From Longilinea sp035560795 (GTDB lineage: Bacteria; Chloroflexota; Anaerolineae; Anaerolineales; Anaerolineaceae): 54,793 nt of DNA. Below, one piece after another: positions 50,935 through 54,793 of the stretch. A program made the position numbers and the translations under genes. The stretch is from contig DATMYV010000029.1 of NCBI GenBank assembly GCA_035560795.1, forward strand, positions 1 through 54,793, in the 5' to 3' direction. The number at the start of each line of letters is the position of its first letter. Position 1 is the stretch's first letter. The notes below the pieces were generated by a model. It made no database searches, had not been told where the DNA came from, and saw nothing but the letters and a program-made list of their open reading frames with translations.

Positions 50935-51535
50935 TAACGACGTTTTCAAAACACGCATTGCTGGGCGAATGCCAGGCGTGCATCTCAATTCAGCAGGACT
51001 GCAGCAGGTGCAAGCCCTGGCAGATAGCCTGACCAGTGCGCCAATAACCGCCATTTACAGCAGTCCAATGGATCGCGCTTTGGAAACAGCAGCACCGCTG
51101 GCTGCCAATCATAGCCTCGAAGTTTCCGTCCACCCCGGCCTCATAGAAGTGGACTACGGCCGTTTGCAAGGACGTACCTATAAGCAGCTCAAGCGGTTGA
51201 AAATCTGGAAGCTGGTTCACGAGCAACCTTCTGCAGTGACCTTTCCCGAAGGTGAAAGCCTGTCTGGCGTGATGAAGCGCATCGTTGCTGCTCTGGATGG
51301 ACTGGCCTGCCAGTATGGAGACCACAGCCTGATTGCATGCGTCACCCATGGTGATTTGATACGCCTGGCGGTGGCTCATTATTTGGGCATTCCGCTGGAT
51401 CATTATCAGTGTTTTTCAATTGCCACTGCCTCCATCACTACGCTTGTGCTTGGGAAAAACCGTCCGCAATTGCTGAATCTAAACCAGGTCAATGTACTGG
51501 AATGGCCAAAACCACCGCCGGAGAAACCGTCCTGA
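50903..51535 (+). CDS. Histidine phosphatase family protein
   Basis: 210 aa phosphoglycerate-mutase-like fold. Catalytic RHG (Arg8, His9) in LLLIRHGDND, the acid region LIEVDYGRLQG and THGDLIRLAV with the second His. Mutase versus phosphatase activity (for example on sugar phosphates or cobalamin intermediates) cannot be decided. It overlaps rarA by 32 nt and the rhodanese gene by 1 nt, so the three are co-transcribed. Confidence 0.9.
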   Translation: MAILLLIRHGDNDVFKTRIAGRMPGVHLNSAGLQQVQALADSLTSAPITAIYSSPMDRALETAAPLAANHSLEVSVHPGLIEVDYGRLQGRTYKQLKRLKIWKLVHEQPSAVTFPEGESLSGVMKRIVAALDGLACQYGDHSLIACVTHGDLIRLAVAHYLGIPLDHYQCFSIATASITTLVLGKNRPQLLNLNQVNVLEWPKPPPEKPS

Positions 51536-51894
51536 TGAGCGATGGACAATTACCCGTGGATATTGACGCCCGGGGGCTGGCCAAGCGCCTGCGGTCCGAT
51601 GCGGATTTTGCGATTCTGGATGTACGCGAACCCTCTGAGGTCGACCTGGTTTCACTGAAGGATGCCCGCGTGTTGTATGCCCCACTGTCCAGGTTGGTGA
51701 AACACGGCCTGGCCGCCCTGCCTGATGCGCTTCAGGATAAGGTGGCGAAGCTGGTGGTGATTTGCCATTTTGGCGAACGCAGCGCGCATGTCGCGGGTTG
51801 GCTGTACCGCTTGGGCTGGAAACAGATAGCCAACCTGACAGGCGGATTGGATGCCTATGCACGTGAAGTGGACCCTACTCTGAGCCGTTATTGA
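51535..51894 (+). CDS. Single-domain rhodanese (sulfurtransferase)
   Basis: 119 aa. The active loop CHFGERS with Cys77 matches the CxxGxRS form of rhodanese domains that carry a persulfide. ATG 51535 overlaps the stop of the previous gene (TGATG). Likely donor roles include sulfide or thiosulfate handling; specific partner unknown. It may be linked by transcription to rarA but not by function. Confidence 0.9.
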   Translation: MSDGQLPVDIDARGLAKRLRSDADFAILDVREPSEVDLVSLKDARVLYAPLSRLVKHGLAALPDALQDKVAKLVVICHFGERSAHVAGWLYRLGWKQIANLTGGLDAYAREVDPTLSRY

Positions 51895-51961
51895 ATAACT
51901 GTTCCTTTGGCCAATACAAATCGACATTAACTTCGTTATGATTAATCCATGGAGGATTCAC

Positions 51962-52168
51962 ATGGAAGAAGACAGCCGTAACGACATTCGCAGATTGTTA
52001 AAGACCTTTGGTGTCAAGGCGGATGATGAAATCATGCGCCACTTTCTTCGCAACCAAACAAGCAGTCCTCTCCATCTTCGCATAACCCTGGATGATTTGA
52101 CGGATTACGGCAATCAACCTCCAAAAGAACCATTACATATCGTTGTAGAAGGCGATATTCACCGCTAG
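51962..52168 (+). CDS. Small hypothetical protein
   Basis: 68 aa. GGAGG just upstream supports ATG 51962 rather than 51938. A charged helix-rich N-terminus and a C-terminal LHIVVEGDIHR. No membrane segment or recognised domain. It precedes the LiaF-like gene by 56 nt. Confidence 0.65.
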   Translation: MEEDSRNDIRRLLKTFGVKADDEIMRHFLRNQTSSPLHLRITLDDLTDYGNQPPKEPLHIVVEGDIHR

Positions 52169-52224
52169 TTCTGGGCTGAGAAAATAAAAACTCACTTGGC
52201 CCAGGTGCGCTGGGAGGGTCCAAA

Positions 52225-52758
52225 ATGAAAAACCGCGGGATTCTTTTTCTGGCCGTTATTTTGATTGGTTCCGGAATTATGCTATTACTTGGAAATTTTT
52301 TCCACATCAATGCCTGGGCTATCGTTTTTCCAGTTTTTCTAATCCTGCTTGGTTTGTATGCCATTTTCAGACCCAAAATTGGTGGTGAGAATTCTAATAT
52401 CGAGTTCACCCTGCTGGGCGATATTCGCCGCCGTCCAACCGGTCTGCTGCAGAACAAGGAATATTGGTTAATTATTGGCGACCTGGATATGGACCTTACC
52501 TCCGTTGAATTGCCGCCCGGAGAAACCACCTTGCGTTTTGTGGGCTTTGTGGGCGACTTGAACTTTATTGTGCCTGCTGCCACAGCCGTGTCAATGACTG
52601 CCGGGGCCATTGCGGTGGACGCGAAAATCGATGGGCACAAGCAGGAAGGGGTTTTTACCCCGGTCAATTATGAAACCCCTGGCTACACTCAAGCCGAGCG
52701 ACGTCTGCGACTTGACATATCAATGTTCGTCACCGATGTAGACCTGCGCAGCCTATAA
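52225..52758 (+). CDS. LiaF-like membrane protein (DUF2154 type)
   Basis: 177 aa. GGGAGGG before ATG. Two membrane helices (about 5-25 and 30-48) and a cytoplasmic beta-rich domain (60-177) with FTLLGDIRR, GDLDMDLTS and FVGDLNFIVPA repeats, as in LiaF, which keeps envelope-stress kinases silent in Firmicutes. No LiaRS kinase pair is next to it, so it may act on something else. The DUF1801-like gene follows. Confidence 0.85.
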   Translation: MKNRGILFLAVILIGSGIMLLLGNFFHINAWAIVFPVFLILLGLYAIFRPKIGGENSNIEFTLLGDIRRRPTGLLQNKEYWLIIGDLDMDLTSVELPPGETTLRFVGFVGDLNFIVPAATAVSMTAGAIAVDAKIDGHKQEGVFTPVNYETPGYTQAERRLRLDISMFVTDVDLRSL

Positions 52759-52817
52759 ATTCGAAGTGTCTGATCATTTTCGTCTAACGATTTGGTTTGC
52801 CTGGTGAGGATCTACGC

Positions 52818-53192
52818 ATGACAACGGATCTCGATCTAATCTTTTCTGCCCTGAGGGACCAACTCAAATCCTATGCGCCGCCATTTACCACAAAGCAGGA
52901 CGCTGCCGGAGCTTATGATCTATGGTCGATCAAAGATTTGATCATCGAAGGACGGAAACGTAAAGAGGTTTATTTTGCCGGGTTGATTCAATATAAGACC
53001 TATGTGGGCTTTTACTACATGCCGGTTTATGCCGAACCGGAAATCAAAGCTATCTTCCCTGCGGAATTGCTGGCCTTATTGAAGGGCAAATCTTGTTTTC
53101 ACATCAAGAAATTGGATGACAAGTTGCTGAGCCAGATTCGTTTTGTATTAGATTTTGGCTTGAAAGCGTACCAGGAGCGCGGTTGGGTTTGA
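52818..53192 (+). CDS. DUF1801-like protein
   Basis: 124 aa from ATG 52818 (GTGAGGA upstream). EVYFAGLIQYKTYVGFYYMPVY and LLKGKSCFHIKKLDD resemble DUF1801/YdhG-type small proteins of unknown role. No catalytic residues evident. It is the last gene before the acyltransferase on the other strand. Confidence 0.7.
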   Translation: MTTDLDLIFSALRDQLKSYAPPFTTKQDAAGAYDLWSIKDLIIEGRKRKEVYFAGLIQYKTYVGFYYMPVYAEPEIKAIFPAELLALLKGKSCFHIKKLDDKLLSQIRFVLDFGLKAYQERGWV

Positions 53193-53272
53193 CCGGCTGG
53201 AAGCGGTTGGGGTGACGTCTTTAGGTGAGTAAATCTGCAATTTCGAATACTTGCGTAATAAACGGTTTCATC

Positions 53273-53306
53273 AAAAAGGCGCCTACAAAAGGCGCCGTTT
53301 CGTTTT
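53273..53306. terminator. Bidirectional terminator at acyltransferase end
   Basis: GGCGCC (53278-53283), TACAAAA loop, GGCGCC (53291-53296), with A-run left and GTTTCGTTTT right. The acyltransferase reading frame ends inside this hairpin. Confidence 0.75.
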
Positions 53307-54740
53307 AGTGCGGCTCATGTCAGGATCCGACCGGATATTTCTACTTTGACCATGATACTTAAGACCAGGTCGCCGGACATGCAAATACATTTTTTGGGGC
53401 GTCAACATCGCTACTGAAGAACTCACCGCACGGCTCCTGGCGACCCGTAAATGGTGGATCTTGGTAAATGCACCATGCCGGTTCGTTCGAGGATTCAATG
53501 AGGTAGGAATAGGCTTTTTTTCAATGATTGCCTTGGCTTTGGCCAGAGCCGGAATGTTAAGAAAAGGTTTTTCAAAAAACAAATAAAAAAAGTAAGCCAA
53601 TAAAACAAGCAGCGGAATGACTAGAAAGACCCTGACCCAGATCGGTTCGATCGAGAGCAGAGCTATTTTCTGAACTGGCTTCAGGTTCAGCGTGATTCCC
53701 AACGCCGCATAAAAGACCAGATGTGTCAGATACAAACTGTAGGATATCTTTCCCAAGAATAAAGCCGGACGCGACTCAAGGATCTTTAATGAAAGCACAG
53801 ACAGCGCTCCAGGTTTTTGTATTTTTAGCTCAATTGGAGCAATTGCAAAAATGAAGGCGGCGCACGCAATCGATAATAGCAAATCAGTAATACTCTGGTA
53901 ATATGGATCCTCACGAATGCCAGGAGCGATCAAAACAATCAGTAGAAAAACCACGACTGCCAGAACTGCAATCCAGGAAAACCACCTTTGCCAGAGTTTG
54001 TATTTTTCAGCCAAATCCTTCCTGCCGATCAAAACAGCTGTGAACATTCCCAAACCAAAAGAACCCAACAAGTGCGGACTGCCAAGAAGAGATTGATATC
54101 CAAGAAGATGCATCCCCAATGGGACCAGGCCCAAAAGAACACTAAAGGCTAATGCCGCGAATATGCCTATTTTCCGCCAGATAGGCACCAATAGTAATGC
54201 AAAAATAAAATAGATCCACCATTCTGTCGCCATACTCCAAAGTACAAGATTATATTCAGGCCTTGATATCCAATCAGACTTCAGGTTCTGAAGCAACAAG
54301 AGGTGGGAAAAAAGGGAGGAACTTAGAAACAGCTCCTGGAGGCGGATCATATTCGCGCCTTCTCCGGTAACGGCTTTTAATAATTCAACCGCCAGGAAGA
54401 AAATTGGCAGGAATAAAAGTGCCACATAATAGGCAGGTAAAATTCGCCTGGCCCTTCGCATAATAAAACCGCCTAACCCATCCGGGAATTTCTTTTCGAC
54501 CAAATTTACCAATGGCAAGGTGAGAACGAAACCGGATAAGACAATAAAAAACACCACCGCCTCATGCCCAAAGCGCAAAAAAAACAAATAACGCGGTGAG
54601 GTCGATAAAGAGGCTATACCGTCGGCAATCAAATGGTGAAAAACCACATATAAAGAAGATATTCCACGTATGCCGTTTAGAAATGGGAAAAAGTAGGTTT
54701 TTGCCTTCGATTGTTGAATATCAGCAACTTCGATTGCCAT
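53283..54740 (-). CDS. Membrane acyltransferase (acyltransferase family 3)
   Basis: 485 aa from ATG 54740 (an upstream TTG at 54779 is less likely). About ten membrane helices with RGISSLYVVFHHL near the N-terminus, the His active-site helix of OafA-type O-acyltransferases, and RRARRILPAYYVALL. These enzymes add acetyl or other acyl groups to glycans or lipids in the envelope. Helices end near residue 385 at FFEKPFLN; the remaining 80 residues are basic, lack family resemblance and run into the terminator hairpin. A frameshift near 53600 or a genuine tail are both possible. No other polysaccharide genes are adjacent. Confidence 0.82.
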   Translation of the reverse strand: MAIEVADIQQSKAKTYFFPFLNGIRGISSLYVVFHHLIADGIASLSTSPRYLFFLRFGHEAVVFFIVLSGFVLTLPLVNLVEKKFPDGLGGFIMRRARRILPAYYVALLFLPIFFLAVELLKAVTGEGANMIRLQELFLSSSLFSHLLLLQNLKSDWISRPEYNLVLWSMATEWWIYFIFALLLVPIWRKIGIFAALAFSVLLGLVPLGMHLLGYQSLLGSPHLLGSFGLGMFTAVLIGRKDLAEKYKLWQRWFSWIAVLAVVVFLLIVLIAPGIREDPYYQSITDLLLSIACAAFIFAIAPIELKIQKPGALSVLSLKILESRPALFLGKISYSLYLTHLVFYAALGITLNLKPVQKIALLSIEPIWVRVFLVIPLLVLLAYFFYLFFEKPFLNIPALAKAKAIIEKKPIPTSLNPRTNRHGAFTKIHHLRVARSRAVSSSVAMLTPQKMYLHVRRPGLKYHGQSRNIRSDPDMSRTKTKRRLL

Positions 54741-54793
54741 CTTAGAGGATTCTCCCCTCTTTCCGCACCGGCATACCAATAATTGGTTTTTAT

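Overview
The window (54.8 kb, no rRNA, tRNA, CRISPR or mobile element seen) looks like chromosome of an anaerobic or facultative Chloroflexota bacterium, probably Anaerolineae. This is an inference from: exported proteins with Pro/Thr-rich TPTP linkers, lipoproteins and a sortase but no outer-membrane protein, many multihaem cytochromes, a short-form glucan phosphorylase, and N- or C-terminal zinc ribbons on membrane proteins. I cannot confirm the taxon without a search.

Region 1 (1-6860) is the most striking part: four consecutive plus-strand genes encoding 27 canonical CXXCH haem sites plus two unusual ones. A decahaem lipoprotein built from two copies of a five-haem unit is followed by a NapC/NirT-like membrane cytochrome with a cytochrome c tail, then a nine-haem membrane-anchored cytochrome that overlaps by 4 nt a FdnI-type b cytochrome with its own C-terminal haem c domain. 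The last pair has the parts list of Geobacter CbcL, split into two genes, so the locus is a candidate menaquinol-to-surface electron export system for a cell without an outer membrane. Genes 2 and 3 share an identical 17-nt palindromic block in their promoter regions.

Region 2 (6861-19119) holds a zinc-ribbon membrane protein, a CDF metal exporter, a sortase, cysteine synthesis (cysK-cysE, preceded by a strongly structured untranslated leader), a LysM protein, two CBS proteins, the translation genes rpsB-tsf-pyrH, and dnaK on the other strand.

Region 3 (19266-25568) has an NfeD-type membrane protease and a potassium-like module: a KdpD-like kinase lacking the KdpD N-terminal domain, a KdpE-like regulator, a USP-like membrane protein and a KimA-like transporter. 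No kdpFABC is present. Region 4 (25677-34361 and on to 40260) carries xylulokinase, a DUF2179-type protein, glucan phosphorylase, a C39-like peptidase, sbcD and sbcC separated by a CNNM-type transporter, two glycosyltransferases and an ADP-ribosylglycohydrolase.

Region 5 (40393-48420) contains two beta-propeller membrane or lipoproteins flanking a likely catabolic operon: glutamate-semialdehyde dehydrogenase, a small membrane protein, CoA-transferase subunits A and B, and a 2-hydroxyacid dehydrogenase. Region 6 (48522-54740) holds a DMT permease, RarA, a histidine phosphatase, a rhodanese, small unknown proteins, a LiaF-like protein and a membrane acyltransferase. Several genes (8803-, 12959-, 30493+) have a TATAAT box about 7 nt before the ATG and no Shine-Dalgarno, suggesting leaderless transcripts.
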